Source of the DNA: Regnicoccus_A sp014224355 | Lineage (GTDB): Bacteria; Cyanobacteriota; Cyanobacteriia; PCC-6307; Cyanobiaceae | Assembly (NCBI RefSeq): GCF_050920705.1 | Contig: NZ_CP154799.1 | Location: 1,240,001 to 1,304,000, forward strand | Reading direction: 5' to 3' | DNA: 64,000 bases | In this document: positions 35,272 to 45,022 of the stretch, piece after piece | Layout: each line of letters opens with the position of its first letter | Numbering within the stretch: position 1 is the first letter of the stretch | Notes under the pieces: generated by a model | Databases searched by the model: none | What the model was told of the DNA's origin: nothing | Seen by the model: the letters and a program-made list of their open reading frames with translations, nothing else | Translations under genes and position numbers: made by a program

Positions 35272-35548
35272 ACCTGCTCCGTCTCCGGCAGGACCGATTC
35301 CCCTGGAGCTGCCGGCCGGCGTGCACCAGCTCTGTAGCTGCGGTCGCAGCCGCCATGGCTGGTTCTGTGATGGTGCCCACCTGGGCACCGGCCGGCTGTT
35401 CCGCGAATTGCATCTCGAGCAAGCCTGCACGGTGATGGTCTGCGGCTGTGGTCACTCCCACCGCTACCCGCTCTGCGATGGCAGCCATGCCAGGCCGCCC
35501 CGCCGCCCCTGGTGGATGGTTTGGGGCAGAGCAGCTCGATCGTCCTGA
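35264..35548 (+). CDS. Double CDGSH iron-sulfur domain protein
   Basis: 94 residues with two CDGSH motifs. The first is LCSCGRSRHGWFCDGAH (about residues 25-41), the second VCGCGHSHRYPLCDGSHARP (about 60-80); each has the C-X-C...C-X3-H pattern that binds a 2Fe-2S cluster with three Cys and one His. The short Trp-rich tail may be membrane-near. Function is probably in redox or iron-sulfur transfer. The ATG lies inside the last codons of smtA, so the two proteins should be made together. Confidence 0.88.
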   Translation: MAEPAPSPAGPIPLELPAGVHQLCSCGRSRHGWFCDGAHLGTGRLFRELHLEQACTVMVCGCGHSHRYPLCDGSHARPPRRPWWMVWGRAARSS

Positions 35549-35558
35549 CCGCTATCGC

Positions 35559-37826
35559 TCAGCTGAGCCATTCCGCCAGCTTGGTGTACCGCCTGCGGCC
35601 CAGGTGGTTATTCACGGCCATTGCCAGGGCTTTCTTCTGGCCCACCAGCACCACCAGTTGCTTGCCACGGGTGATGCCGGTGTACACCAGATTGCGCTGC
35701 AGCATCGCGTAGTGCTGGGTAAGCAAAGGGATCACCACGGCGGGGTATTCGCTTCCCTGGCTCTTGTGGATCGTGCAGGCATAGGCGGGAACAAGGTTGT
35801 CGAGTTCACCCCAGCCGTAGGTCACCTCACGCCCGTCAAAGCGCACCACCAGTTCACTGGCCTCGGCGTCGATCGTTTCCACGGTGCCGACATCGCCGTT
35901 GAACACATTCTTCTCGTAGTCGTTGGCCACCTGCATCACCTTGTCGGCCGGTGAGAACCGCCAGCCGAAACGCTCCACCTGCTCGGTGGGGTCGGGGTTG
36001 AGCAGTTGCTGCAGCTCCACGTTCAACGAGCGTGAGCCGCAGCCTCCGCGGGCCATCGGGCAGAGCACCTGCACCTGGGCGATCGGATCGAGGCCAAAGC
36101 GGGCCGGGATGCGCTCACCCACCACCTTGAGGATCAACGCCACCGCCTGCTCGGGTGTCTCGGCGGGAAGGAAGTAGAAGTCGGTGGTGGCATCAGCCGG
36201 CGGCGGTCGCAGATCTGGGATGGTGCCCGCATTGATCGTGTGGGCGGTGGTGATGATGCGGCTGGACGCCGCCTGGCGGAACACCTCCGTGAGCCGGGCC
36301 ACCGGCAGGGCGCCGCTGTTGATCAGATCGGCCAGTACCTGGCCTGGCCCCACCGAGGGCAGTTGGTCCACATCGCCCACCAGCAGCAGGGCAGCCTCGG
36401 GTGGGAGGGCGTCCAGAAGGGAGGCCATCAAGGGCACATCCACCATCGAGGTTTCATCCACCACCAGCAGATCGGCTTCCAGCGGCAGCTCGGCCTTGCG
36501 CTTGAAGCCGAAGGCCGCCGGGTCGAACTCCAGCAGCCGGTGGATCGTTTTCGCCTCCAGCCCTGTGGTTTCAGCCATCCGCTTGGCGGCACGGCCGGTG
36601 GGGGCGCAGAGCAGGATGCGCAGCTTCTTGGCCGCCAGGATGCGCAGGATGGCGTTGATCAGGGTGGTTTTCCCCACCCCCGGCCCGCCGGTGATCACCA
36701 GCACCTTGCTGGAGAGGGCCTCTTCCAGCGCAGCCTTCTGGCTGGCGGCCAGCTCAAGGCCAAGGCGTTGCTCCACCCAGGGAATCGCCTTGCTGGCCTC
36801 GATGCCTCCCCAGGGCGTGCGGCCTTGCGCAAGCTCCTGGAGTGCAGCCGCGATGCGCCGCTCATCACGGTGCAAATTCGAAAGGAAGATGGCCTCGTCT
36901 CCGCCCAGGGTGTCGGCCATCACGGAGCCCTCGCTCAGCTCCTGATCCAGGGCGCTCTGGATCAGGCCGCTCTCCACCGCCAGCAGCTCACCGGCCAGCT
37001 TGAGCAGCTCGGCGGTGGGCAGACCGCAGTGGCCCTGACCACTGGCCTCCAGCAGGGCGTAGCTGATTCCAGCGCGCAGGCGGATCATCGCCTCGGGTTC
37101 GATACCCAGCCGTCTGGCAATCGCATCGGCGGTGCGGAAGCCGATGCCGCGGATGTCGCGCGCCAGGCGGTAGGGGTTCTCGGCCATAACCTGCACGGCC
37201 TCGTTCCCGTACGTCTTGAAGATGCGCACGGCCCGGGCGGTGCCGACGCCATGGCTGTGCAGGAAGACCATGATCTCGCGCACCACCTTCTGATCGGCCC
37301 AGGCCTGGCTGATCCGCTGGCCCCGCACCGGGCCGATGCCGGGCACCTCCCGCAGGCGCTCCGGGGCCTGCTCGATCACCTCGAACACCTCCTCCCCGAA
37401 GACCGCCACAAGCTTGCTGGCATAGATCGGGCCGATGCCGCGGATCATTCCTGAGCCCAGGTACTTCTCGATGCCCTCGGCGGTGGTGGGCGCGGAGGCC
37501 CTGAGGAAGGAGGCCTTGAACTGCTGGCCGTGTTCGCGGCTGTTCACCCAGCTGCCGCTCACCGTCACCCATTCGCCGGCGCTGATCTCGGCGGCATGAC
37601 CCACCACCGTCACCAGGTCGCGGTGGCCGCGTGCCTTGATGCGCAGCACGCAGAAGCCGTTCTCGGCGTTGTGGAAGGTGACGCGCTCGATCGAGCCCGC
37701 CAGTACCTCGGTGGGTTGCGGGCTGGCCTGGGCCTGATCGGGAGGAGACGGGCGTGGCAGGGCGGCAGTGGCCGGTGGGCTCACCTCATACTCCAAGGCC
37801 AATCGTGCTGTCCGCTGGGTGGCCAT
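35559..37826 (-). CDS. recD2: RecD2-type SF1B 5'-3' DNA helicase
   Basis: A 755-residue helicase of the RecD2 class, which works without RecBC. An N-terminal OB-like region (starting ERVTFHNAENGFCVLRIKA) is followed by helix-hairpin-helix repeats around SGMIRGIGPIYASKLVAVFG and REVPGIGPVRGQRI. The helicase core then starts with Walker A GGPGVGKTTLI (~379). LVVDETSMVDVPL is motif II, GDVDQLPSVGPG motif III, and YACTIHKSQGSEYPAVVIPL motif V. The C-terminus is complete. Roles are in DNA repair and replication restart. Convergent with the CDGSH gene. Confidence 0.93.
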   Translation of the reverse strand: MATQRTARLALEYEVSPPATAALPRPSPPDQAQASPQPTEVLAGSIERVTFHNAENGFCVLRIKARGHRDLVTVVGHAAEISAGEWVTVSGSWVNSREHGQQFKASFLRASAPTTAEGIEKYLGSGMIRGIGPIYASKLVAVFGEEVFEVIEQAPERLREVPGIGPVRGQRISQAWADQKVVREIMVFLHSHGVGTARAVRIFKTYGNEAVQVMAENPYRLARDIRGIGFRTADAIARRLGIEPEAMIRLRAGISYALLEASGQGHCGLPTAELLKLAGELLAVESGLIQSALDQELSEGSVMADTLGGDEAIFLSNLHRDERRIAAALQELAQGRTPWGGIEASKAIPWVEQRLGLELAASQKAALEEALSSKVLVITGGPGVGKTTLINAILRILAAKKLRILLCAPTGRAAKRMAETTGLEAKTIHRLLEFDPAAFGFKRKAELPLEADLLVVDETSMVDVPLMASLLDALPPEAALLLVGDVDQLPSVGPGQVLADLINSGALPVARLTEVFRQAASSRIITTAHTINAGTIPDLRPPPADATTDFYFLPAETPEQAVALILKVVGERIPARFGLDPIAQVQVLCPMARGGCGSRSLNVELQQLLNPDPTEQVERFGWRFSPADKVMQVANDYEKNVFNGDVGTVETIDAEASELVVRFDGREVTYGWGELDNLVPAYACTIHKSQGSEYPAVVIPLLTQHYAMLQRNLVYTGITRGKQLVVLVGQKKALAMAVNNHLGRRRYTKLAEWLS

Positions 37827-38222
37827 GGCGACTGTCGCCAGTTCTGTTCCACCATCGTCTGGCGTAGCTGATCAGCCGTCGATTCCTGCCGACAGCCACC
37901 CAAGGTGCCGTTGCGTGCTGGTGCCTGCCTGATGCCGTTCGTGTTCACGCCATGGGGGAAGTCCTTCTCGGACTGTGTTCAGCGTTTCCTTGTTGAGCGC
38001 CGGCTGGCCTGGCTTTCATGGCGGGGGGAATTACTACTCGAGCGATCGACTGTCTTAGCCGAGGTCGTAGAGAAGAGCGGCTTGGTGATCGAATCAGAAT
38101 GTTCTCCGATACTTTGGATGTGCTGTCCCATCAGGTTGTTCAGGCCTGCAACTTAGCAAGCCGCTGGTGGGCACTTCATGCCAGCTGACTGCTGAAGGGC
38201 TCAGATCGATGTATGAAACTGA
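37827..38222. other. 396-base gap without a supported gene
   Basis: Between recD2 and tRNA-Thr. One open frame (37905-38156, plus) would encode 83 residues rich in Trp, Cys and Arg with no domain or signal; I do not consider it a gene. The DNA is locally AT-richer than its surroundings. Confidence 0.5.
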
Positions 38223-38294
<72 letters not shown>

Positions 38295-38340
38295 ACCTGA
38301 ATGAAATTAGCATTGAGCTGTTCTGCACGATCCACGGCTG

Positions 38341-38595
38341 ATGCCTTCCACCCTCCCCAGGCCGAAGCCGACTCCCTTGGACCCTGACCTGCGGGAACGG
38401 TTGATGGCGGAAGCCAAGGCCCCCTGGAAAGGGCTGCGGCGTGCCCTCTGGTTTGCCCTGACGGCCTCGGGAGGAATTGGACTGGCGGCCATGGCCATGC
38501 GCTCCTCCGCAGGCGCAGAGGTGCCCTCAGGAGACCTGCTCATCCAGCTGGGGGCCTTGATCGGCTTCGGCCTGCTCCTCTGGCGCGACCGCTGA
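38341..38595 (+). CDS. DUF3493 small membrane protein
   Basis: 84 residues, plus strand. LDPDLRERLMAEAKAPWKGL followed by a transmembrane helix around residues 36-54 and a second near 68-81 is the DUF3493 signature, found in cyanobacteria and chloroplast-related proteins. The function is unknown, though plant relatives occur in thylakoids. The last 69 bases overlap the 3' end of the convergent membrane protein gene on the other strand. Confidence 0.82.
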   Translation: MPSTLPRPKPTPLDPDLRERLMAEAKAPWKGLRRALWFALTASGGIGLAAMAMRSSAGAEVPSGDLLIQLGALIGFGLLLWRDR

Positions 38596-39216
38596 GCTGC
38601 TCTCGACCGACTGCGGTGGGCTGTCCTGGGACAGGCTGAGGGGATCTGGGAGCAGCAGGGGCAGCCCGAGGCTCAAGCGCTCCTTCGCGAGCGCCTCGAG
38701 GGTCATCGCGGGGGTTTCAGCCACCAGATCAGCTCCGCGGCTGAGCAACCAGCTGGCCTGGAGCAGCTGCTGGCCCTGCCAGACCAGAACGGCCAGAACG
38801 GGCAGGGTCAGGAGCATCGTGACCAGCCGTGAGGCCTCCGCCAGGGGAGCGATGGCGGCCATCTGGGCGGAGAGGGCGTCGAGGCTCCAGATCGCCGGCA
38901 GCAGCAGCAGACCCCAGCCTGCCGCCAGCAGACGAACAGCCAGGGGCGACTGCAGCGCACTCAGACGCCGCTGACCCTCCCGCCTCCCCCGGGCTGGTGT
39001 TTGCAGCAAAAGCAGTGACCAGCAATCGGCTGGCCGCTGCCAGAGCAGCACAGCCGGCAGCAGGGCTCCGAGGGCCCAGAGCAACAGCCGCTCGATCGCC
39101 GGAACCGGCCCGGGATCGGCCCCCGCCAGAATCAGGACCACGGCCAGCAGCTCCGCCGGGATGGCCGCCAGAGCGAGCAGCTGCAGCCAGAGGAGGGGTT
39201 CGCTGCGGGGGTTCAC
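38527..39216 (-). CDS. Membrane protein with low-complexity acidic tail
   Basis: 229 residues starting at GTG 39216 (MNPRSEPLLWLQLLALAAIP). About four hydrophobic segments are followed by a cytosolic tail that ends in a Gln/Glu/Asp/Ser-rich low-complexity stretch (SSSAVAPEEQAEADQGPQLD). Cyanobacterial homologues are annotated as low-complexity tail membrane proteins. The start is one base after the infB stop, so it is the last gene of the rimP-nusA-ylxR-infB operon. Frames open to 39465 overlap infB and are rejected. Confidence 0.8.
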   Translation of the reverse strand: MNPRSEPLLWLQLLALAAIPAELLAVVLILAGADPGPVPAIERLLLWALGALLPAVLLWQRPADCWSLLLLQTPARGRREGQRRLSALQSPLAVRLLAAGWGLLLLPAIWSLDALSAQMAAIAPLAEASRLVTMLLTLPVLAVLVWQGQQLLQASWLLSRGADLVAETPAMTLEALAKERLSLGLPLLLPDPLSLSQDSPPQSVESSSAVAPEEQAEADQGPQLDEQVS

Positions 39217-39217
39217 A

Positions 39218-42200
39218 TCAGGTGCTGAGGGTGCGGCGTTGGGTGACCAGCTTGTAGGCGATGACGCGATCGCCGTCTTGCCAGTTGGCAAAGCGATCGC
39301 AACCGATGCCGCACTCGAAACCCGTGGCCACCTCCTTGACGTCGTCCTTGTTGCGACGCAGGGAATCGAGGTCGCCCTCGAACACCACCTGCTTGTTGCG
39401 CTGGATGCGCACCTTGCAGTTGCGTTGCAGCTTGCCGCTGGTGACGTAGCAGCCCGCCACGGCACTCTTGCCGATCGTGAACACGGCCCGCACTTCGGCT
39501 TCGCCGAGGGGCTCCTCCACCAGCTCCGGCTCCAGCAGGCCCTCCATGGCCAGCTGGATGTCTTCCAGGAGCTTGTAGATCACGTCGTAATCGCGGACAT
39601 CGACGCCGTTGGCATCGGCGGCCCGCTTCGCACCGGAGGCCATCGAGGTGTTGAAGCCCACGATCACCGCGCCGGAGGCGGCAGCCAGGTCCACATCGGT
39701 TTCGGTGATCTCGCCAGGGGCGGAGAGCAACACGCGCACCTGCACTTCGCCCTGGGGCAGCTGCTCGAGTGAGCCAAGGATCGCCTCCACGCTGCCCTGG
39801 ACGTCGGCCTTGAGGATCAAGTTGAGCTCCTTCAGTTCCCCCTCACTGGCCTGACCCGACATCGAGGCCAGAGACACACGGCGGGACGCCATCTGCTGAG
39901 CGAGGCGGGTGGCGCGGGCTTCATTGGCCCGATCCCCCACAACGGCACGGGCCGTCTTCTCGTCGGTGTACACCTCGAATTCGTCGCCGGCGGTGGGAAC
40001 TTCGCTGAAGCCCAGGGCCTCCACGGCTGCCGACGGACCTGCCGTCTTCACGCGCTTGCCGGTGTCGTCGACCATGGCGCGCACCTTGCCCAGCACGGGG
40101 CCAGCCGCCACCACATCGCTGGCCTTGAGGGTGCCGTTCTGGATCAGCAGCGTGGCCACAGGCCCCTTGGCCTTGTCGAGGTGGGCCTCGATCACGGTGC
40201 CCTTGGCCATGCGATCCGGATTGGCCTGGAGATCCTCCACCTCGGTCACCAGCAGGATCATCTCCAGCAGTTTGTCGATGTTCTCGCCCTTGATGGCGCT
40301 CACCGGCACCATCACCGTGGTGCCGCCCCAGTCTTCGGCGACCAGTTCCAGGGAGGAGAGTTCCTGCTTCACGCGCTCGGGCTGGGCGCCCTCCTTGTCG
40401 ATCTTGTTGATCGCCACGATGATCGGCACCTCAGCGGCCCTGGCGTGGCTGATGGCCTCCAGGGTCTGGGGCCTGACCCCGTCGTCGGCGGCCACCACCA
40501 GCACGGCCACATCGGTGACCTTGGTGCCACGGGCCCGCATCGCCGTGAACGCTTCGTGGCCCGGGGTGTCGAGGAAGGTGATGCGACGGTCCTCCCCGGC
40601 ATGGGGGATCGTGACCTGATAAGCCCCGATGTGCTGGGTGATGCCGCCGGCTTCTCCAGCCGCAACGCGGGTCTTGCGGATCGCATCGAGCAGGCTGGTT
40701 TTGCCGTGGTCGACGTGGCCCATCACCGTGACCACCGGTGGGCGACGGATCAGGTGATCGAGATCGCTGTCCTCGATCATCTCGACCGTCTTCTTGGCGG
40801 CCTCCTCGACGTCGTCCTGGAGCACGGGCACCCCGAATTCATCGGAGACCGTTTCGATCGTGGAGAGATCGAGGGTCTGGGTGACCGTGGCGATGATCCC
40901 CTTGAAGAACAGGGATTTGATGATCTCGGAGCTCTCCACGCCCAGGCGGTCGGCAAGCTCCTGCACCGTGAGGTTTCCCTCCGGCACGATCAGCATTTCG
41001 GGGCGGGTGGCCTTGGCTTCCCGAGCGGCACGCAGTTCCATGGCGCGGCGCCGCTGGCGCTGCCGGGTGGTTTCCTTCTTGCGCTTGCGCATCGCCACCA
41101 CGGGCTTGGCGCCAGGGGTGGTGGGGCGGGTGCGGGGCCTGGCCGGCCGGGCCAGGCTGGCCTGGAGCACCATCGCCTCGTGCTCGCCGGCGTAACCGCC
41201 GGTTTCGGCGGTGAGCGCATCATCGTTGTCGCCGATGATGTGCACCTTCTGGCGCTGCTTCTGCGGCGACTTGCTGCGCAGGGCCTCCAGCTTGGCGCTG
41301 TCGTCCCATTCCGGACGTCGTGCACGCCCCGGCCCGGCGGCCTGGGGTGTGCGGAATGCCGGACGCCTGGGCGCTGACGGTGGGGTGGCCGTTGGCCGGT
41401 TCGCATCAGGCGTTCCTTCGCCACGTTCCGGCCGACGGGGTGGGGCGGCGGTTGGGCGGCTGCCGGGCTTCTGAAGCTGCATCAGCTCGCCTGGTGCCAC
41501 CGGTTTGCGCATGCCCTGGGGCATGCCGGGTCGGACGGGGGCTCCGGGCCGGCCGGTGCTCCCGGGACCTGCGGCGTCCCGGCGGATCGGTTTGCCCACC
41601 AGCTCCAGGGGGCTGCGGGCCTGGGTGGGACGGCTCACCTGGGGTGTGGGGCGCTGGGGAGCGCCCGCCGGCCTCTGGCTCAGGGCCGGCCGTCCCGACG
41701 GTGGTGCCGGACGGTTGCTGCTGCCGGGCTGGCCGGACTGGGGGCGACCCACCAGCTGAGGCCGACCGGCCCCGGAGCCGCCGGGATTGCGGACGGGCGC
41801 CGGGGCGCCGGGGCGTTGCGAGGTGGCAGGCCGGGTGGGGGCAGGCGCACTCCCCCTGGGCACGGGCCTGGGACTGGTGGCAGGCCTGGGGCTGGTTGGG
41901 GCAGCCGATTCCGGCTTGCGCACCTGGGGCGGCTCGGGCTTGCTCACCGGAGGGGCCGGTGGCCGGGCTGGGGCTGCCACCGGTTTGGCCGGGGCTTTCA
42001 CAGCGGCGGGTTTGGCTGGCGCCCCGGGCCGGGCTGGGGCGGGGGAGCCGGGGGCCTGGCGGTTGGCCTGGGGCACCACTGTCCTCACGACCGGCGCCTG
42101 GGGGGCGGGAGGTGTTGGGGCCGCCGGCTTCGGCGCGGAGGTTCTGGGCGCCGCCGGCTGGGCCTTCGCTGATCCGGCTGGGGGCTGGGCGACGATCTCA

Positions 42201-42568
42201 GGCCTGGAGACCGGCTTGGCGATGGGGGGCTTGACGATTGCCGGCTTGGTGATGGCGGGCTTGGCCACTCCGCTGGCACCAGCCGGTGGGGTGGGCGCGG
42301 CAGGAGCGGCTTTCTTCAGGGAAAGGATGGCTTTGCCGGGCTCGCTGGCCGCAGGGGTGGGCCGGCTGGGCTGAGCCTCCGTGGCCCTGCCACCGTTGCC
42401 GTGGGTGGTGATCAGGCTGCGGATGCGCTCGGCCTCGCCATCGCTGATGGAGCTGCTGTGGCTCTTGACCGCAATGGACAGCTTCTCGGCGGCGTCGAGC
42501 ACGTCCTTGTTCTCCAGGCCCAGGTCCCGGGACAGCTCATAAATTCTGACTTTGCCGCTGCTGGTCAT
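39218..42568 (-). CDS. infB: Translation initiation factor IF-2
   Basis: IF-2 is the GTPase that brings formyl-Met-tRNA to the 30S subunit and joins the subunits. 1116 residues: the N-terminal IF2-N domain (VRIYELSRDLGLENKDVLDA), then an exceptionally long Pro/Ala/Gly/Arg-rich linker from about 70 to 470. The second IF2-N domain and G domain follow with GHVDHGKT (~616), DTPGHE and NKID, and the C-terminal domains. The low-complexity linker is typical of cyanobacterial IF-2 and is probably disordered. Fourth gene of the rimP operon. Confidence 0.97.
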   Translation of the reverse strand: MTSSGKVRIYELSRDLGLENKDVLDAAEKLSIAVKSHSSSISDGEAERIRSLITTHGNGGRATEAQPSRPTPAASEPGKAILSLKKAAPAAPTPPAGASGVAKPAITKPAIVKPPIAKPVSRPEIVAQPPAGSAKAQPAAPRTSAPKPAAPTPPAPQAPVVRTVVPQANRQAPGSPAPARPGAPAKPAAVKAPAKPVAAPARPPAPPVSKPEPPQVRKPESAAPTSPRPATSPRPVPRGSAPAPTRPATSQRPGAPAPVRNPGGSGAGRPQLVGRPQSGQPGSSNRPAPPSGRPALSQRPAGAPQRPTPQVSRPTQARSPLELVGKPIRRDAAGPGSTGRPGAPVRPGMPQGMRKPVAPGELMQLQKPGSRPTAAPPRRPERGEGTPDANRPTATPPSAPRRPAFRTPQAAGPGRARRPEWDDSAKLEALRSKSPQKQRQKVHIIGDNDDALTAETGGYAGEHEAMVLQASLARPARPRTRPTTPGAKPVVAMRKRKKETTRQRQRRRAMELRAAREAKATRPEMLIVPEGNLTVQELADRLGVESSEIIKSLFFKGIIATVTQTLDLSTIETVSDEFGVPVLQDDVEEAAKKTVEMIEDSDLDHLIRRPPVVTVMGHVDHGKTSLLDAIRKTRVAAGEAGGITQHIGAYQVTIPHAGEDRRITFLDTPGHEAFTAMRARGTKVTDVAVLVVAADDGVRPQTLEAISHARAAEVPIIVAINKIDKEGAQPERVKQELSSLELVAEDWGGTTVMVPVSAIKGENIDKLLEMILLVTEVEDLQANPDRMAKGTVIEAHLDKAKGPVATLLIQNGTLKASDVVAAGPVLGKVRAMVDDTGKRVKTAGPSAAVEALGFSEVPTAGDEFEVYTDEKTARAVVGDRANEARATRLAQQMASRRVSLASMSGQASEGELKELNLILKADVQGSVEAILGSLEQLPQGEVQVRVLLSAPGEITETDVDLAAASGAVIVGFNTSMASGAKRAADANGVDVRDYDVIYKLLEDIQLAMEGLLEPELVEEPLGEAEVRAVFTIGKSAVAGCYVTSGKLQRNCKVRIQRNKQVVFEGDLDSLRRNKDDVKEVATGFECGIGCDRFANWQDGDRVIAYKLVTQRRTLST

Positions 42569-42631
42569 TCAGGTCTCCGATCGGTCGGGGCACCGGGTGC
42601 CGCCGGGCCCCACGCGCGGTGCGGCCACTGT

Positions 42632-42922
42632 TCATCTTGCCTCAGAGGCTGCAGCGCGTGACTCGCGCAGCCGTTGGTCCAGTGCCGTGTAGATGGAATC
42701 CGACACCGGACAGCGCAGGGAGCGCTGGAGGCGTTTGCGCCGCCTGGCTTCCTCGATGCAGCTGGGGGAGGGGCAGACATAGGCCGAGCGGCCCATGGCC
42801 CTGGGGGAGGCAACCTCGAGAACCACACCGTCACGGTTCTGGCGGATGATCCGACAGAGCAGACGGCGGTCACGGAGCTCACGGCACGATACGCAGCGCC
42901 GCAGCACGATGCGCTCGCTCAC
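42632..42922 (-). CDS. ylxR: YlxR family RNA-binding protein (DUF448)
   Basis: 96 residues. The DUF448 signature begins RRCVSCRELRDRRLLCRIIR, followed by GRSAYVCPSPSCIEEARRRK. These small basic proteins are found between nusA and infB and bind RNA; a link to RNase P has been reported in another bacterium. ATG 42922 overlaps the nusA stop (ATGA), confirming the operon. Confidence 0.92.
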   Translation of the reverse strand: MSERIVLRRCVSCRELRDRRLLCRIIRQNRDGVVLEVASPRAMGRSAYVCPSPSCIEEARRRKRLQRSLRCPVSDSIYTALDQRLRESRAAASEAR

Positions 42923-44361
42923 CGCACATCCACGGTGGCTTCGGCCACCGGCTCCGCCGCGGCCACCTCGGTCTCAGCGACCGGTTCTGTCTCGGTGCCG
43001 GTGGCCGCTTCAGCCTCAGTCTCGGGTTCGGGTTCCCCAGCTTCGTCGTAGCTGTCGTAGCCCTCCTCGTCTTCCGGGAGGGGATACAGCTCCCGCAGGC
43101 GGGCATCCTCCTCGGCCCGGGCGGCCTGCTCCACCGCCAGGCGGGCTTCGGCCTCGGCCTGCTGCCGCTCGTCCTCCTCCCGCAGGGCAATCAGTTCGGC
43201 CGCCCGGGCGTCCTCACTCACCTGGTCGTACTCGGCGGCGTTCTTGATGTCGATCTTCCAGCCGGTGAGACGTGCCGCCAGGCGGACGTTCTGGCCTTCA
43301 CGGCCGATCGCCAGACTGAGCTGGTCGGGGGGAACCAGCACATGGGCGTGTTGCCCTTCCGGATCCACCAGGCGCACCATCTCCACGCGGGCGGGGCTGA
43401 GGGAATTGGCCAGATACTGACCCGGATCGGGCGACCAGCGGATCACATCGATCTTCTCGCCCCGCAGCTCGTTGACCACCTGCTGGATCCGGGAGCCGCG
43501 GGCTCCGATGCAGGCGCCCACGGGGTCCACCTCCCGCTCGACGCTGTCGACGGCCACCTTGGTGCGAGGGCCAACGGCCCGAGATGGGGGATTGGCTTCA
43601 CGGGCGACCGCCACGATCCGCACTGAGCCCTCCTGAATTTCAGGCACCTCGTTCTCGAACAGGTACACCACCAGACCGGCATTGGCCCGGGAGACGAACA
43701 GCTGGGGTCCGCGGCGGGGCACCTCGCTCACCTCCTTGAGGAACACCTTGAAGGTGGCGTTGGCCCGGTAGTTGTCATTGGGGAGCTGGTCGCGGCGAGG
43801 CAGCTCCGCTTCCACCTCCGGCCGGCCCAGACCGGAACTGACGGCCATGATGATCGACTGGCGCTCGAAGCGGATCACCCGGGCCGTGAGCACAGGATCC
43901 TCCAGATCGGCGAACTCCTCCTGGATCATCCGGCGCTGCTGATCCCGCAGCTTCTGGGCCAGCACCTGCTTTGTGGTGGAGGCGGCCATGCGGCCGAAAT
44001 CGTCTTTCTCGGGGGTGACATCCAGCACCACGGTGTCCCCGATCTGGGCGTCCTCGGCCACCTGCTGCACTTCGGAGAGGGCGATCTGGTGGTCGTCGCT
44101 CTCCACCTCCTCCACGATGATCTTGCTGGCCAGCACCCTGTAGCCCTCCTCGTCGAGGTCGAGGGCCACATCGAAATTGCTGAAGTAGTCCTCCTCGAAG
44201 GGGTCTTCACTGATGCCGAGATAAAGGGTTCGGCGGTAGCGCTCGTAGCCCTTCAGCAGCGCTTCGCGCAAGGCGGCTTCCACCACCTGGGTCGGAAGCT
44301 TCTTCTCCTCACTGATGTCCTCGATCAGGTTCTGCAGACCGGGGAGGAGAACGAGTGCCAT
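42919..44361 (-). CDS. nusA: Transcription elongation/termination factor NusA
   Basis: NusA binds RNA polymerase and modulates pausing, termination and antitermination. 480 residues: N-terminal polymerase-binding domain (LPGLQNLIEDISEEKKLPTQ), S1 domain (~135-200), and two KH domains around DPVGACIGARGSRIQQVVNE and LVPPDQLSLAIGREGQNVRL. After residue ~390 the tail is very acidic (Glu/Ala repeats) and replaces the E. coli AR repeats. ATG 44361. Usual operon neighbours: rimP upstream, ylxR and infB downstream. Confidence 0.96.
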   Translation of the reverse strand: MALVLLPGLQNLIEDISEEKKLPTQVVEAALREALLKGYERYRRTLYLGISEDPFEEDYFSNFDVALDLDEEGYRVLASKIIVEEVESDDHQIALSEVQQVAEDAQIGDTVVLDVTPEKDDFGRMAASTTKQVLAQKLRDQQRRMIQEEFADLEDPVLTARVIRFERQSIIMAVSSGLGRPEVEAELPRRDQLPNDNYRANATFKVFLKEVSEVPRRGPQLFVSRANAGLVVYLFENEVPEIQEGSVRIVAVAREANPPSRAVGPRTKVAVDSVEREVDPVGACIGARGSRIQQVVNELRGEKIDVIRWSPDPGQYLANSLSPARVEMVRLVDPEGQHAHVLVPPDQLSLAIGREGQNVRLAARLTGWKIDIKNAAEYDQVSEDARAAELIALREEDERQQAEAEARLAVEQAARAEEDARLRELYPLPEDEEGYDSYDEAGEPEPETEAEAATGTETEPVAETEVAAAEPVAEATVDVR

Positions 44362-44405
44362 CGGGTCGAAGGGGTGGTGGTGAGGGGGTGGGGAGAGTGA
44401 CGGGG

Positions 44406-44873
44406 TCAGTCCCTGGGGGTGACCAGGCAGACGGAGATCACATCGGCGCGGGAAAGGCGACGGATGCGGCCGCGCTGGTTGAGCTGGACGTGCTCCTCGT
44501 CCCGTTCCAGCAGGAGGCCTTCGCGGGTGGTCTCCAGGCCTTTGGCATCCCGCAAGCGCACAGCGACCGGGAACCCACGGAAACTGTGGAAATCACGGTC
44601 CTCGAGGAGCTCCTCGCCGATCCCCGGGCTGCTGATCTCCAGAACATAGGCCGAGGGCATCAGCGTGCTCGTTTCCATGGCCTCGCCGAGCACCCCGCTG
44701 AAGGCGGCGCAGTCATCGAGGTTGACGTCCCGACCATCGGCATGACGGATCTGGACCACCAGTGCCAGGGGCACCCTGTGGGCCTGGATCTCGACCCCCT
44801 TCAGCTCGAGGCCGGAAGCCTCCGCCAACGGGGTGACCAGACGCTCCAGTTCGGGGATCAGTGGATGGGGCAC
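44406..44873 (-). CDS. rimP: Ribosome maturation factor RimP
   Basis: RimP helps assemble the 30S subunit. About 155 residues from GTG 44873 (PHPLIPELERLVTPLAEASG), with LDDCAAFSGVLGEAMET and the signature YVLEISSPGIGEELLEDRDF, then the SH3-like C-terminal domain. The frame is open to GTG 44912, but homologue-like N-termini begin near this Pro-His-Pro. First gene of the nusA-infB operon. Confidence 0.93.
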   Translation of the reverse strand: MPHPLIPELERLVTPLAEASGLELKGVEIQAHRVPLALVVQIRHADGRDVNLDDCAAFSGVLGEAMETSTLMPSAYVLEISSPGIGEELLEDRDFHSFRGFPVAVRLRDAKGLETTREGLLLERDEEHVQLNQRGRIRRLSRADVISVCLVTPRD

Positions 44874-45022
44874 CAGCAGGGGTGGAATCGGGTCGGACGC
44901 CCGACCGGCCACTGCAGTGAACTGCCCCTGCCATCGAGGCCGGCCGAAAGCCGCTCTCGAGAACCAGGATGATGCCCGCCGGGCATGACCTTCACCCTAC
45001 AAGCCGGTCTGGATGACCCCGC

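Noticed and set aside
37905..38156. 83-residue plus-strand open frame
   Set aside because: Trp/Cys/Arg-rich with no start context, domain or signal; in an AT-richer gap.
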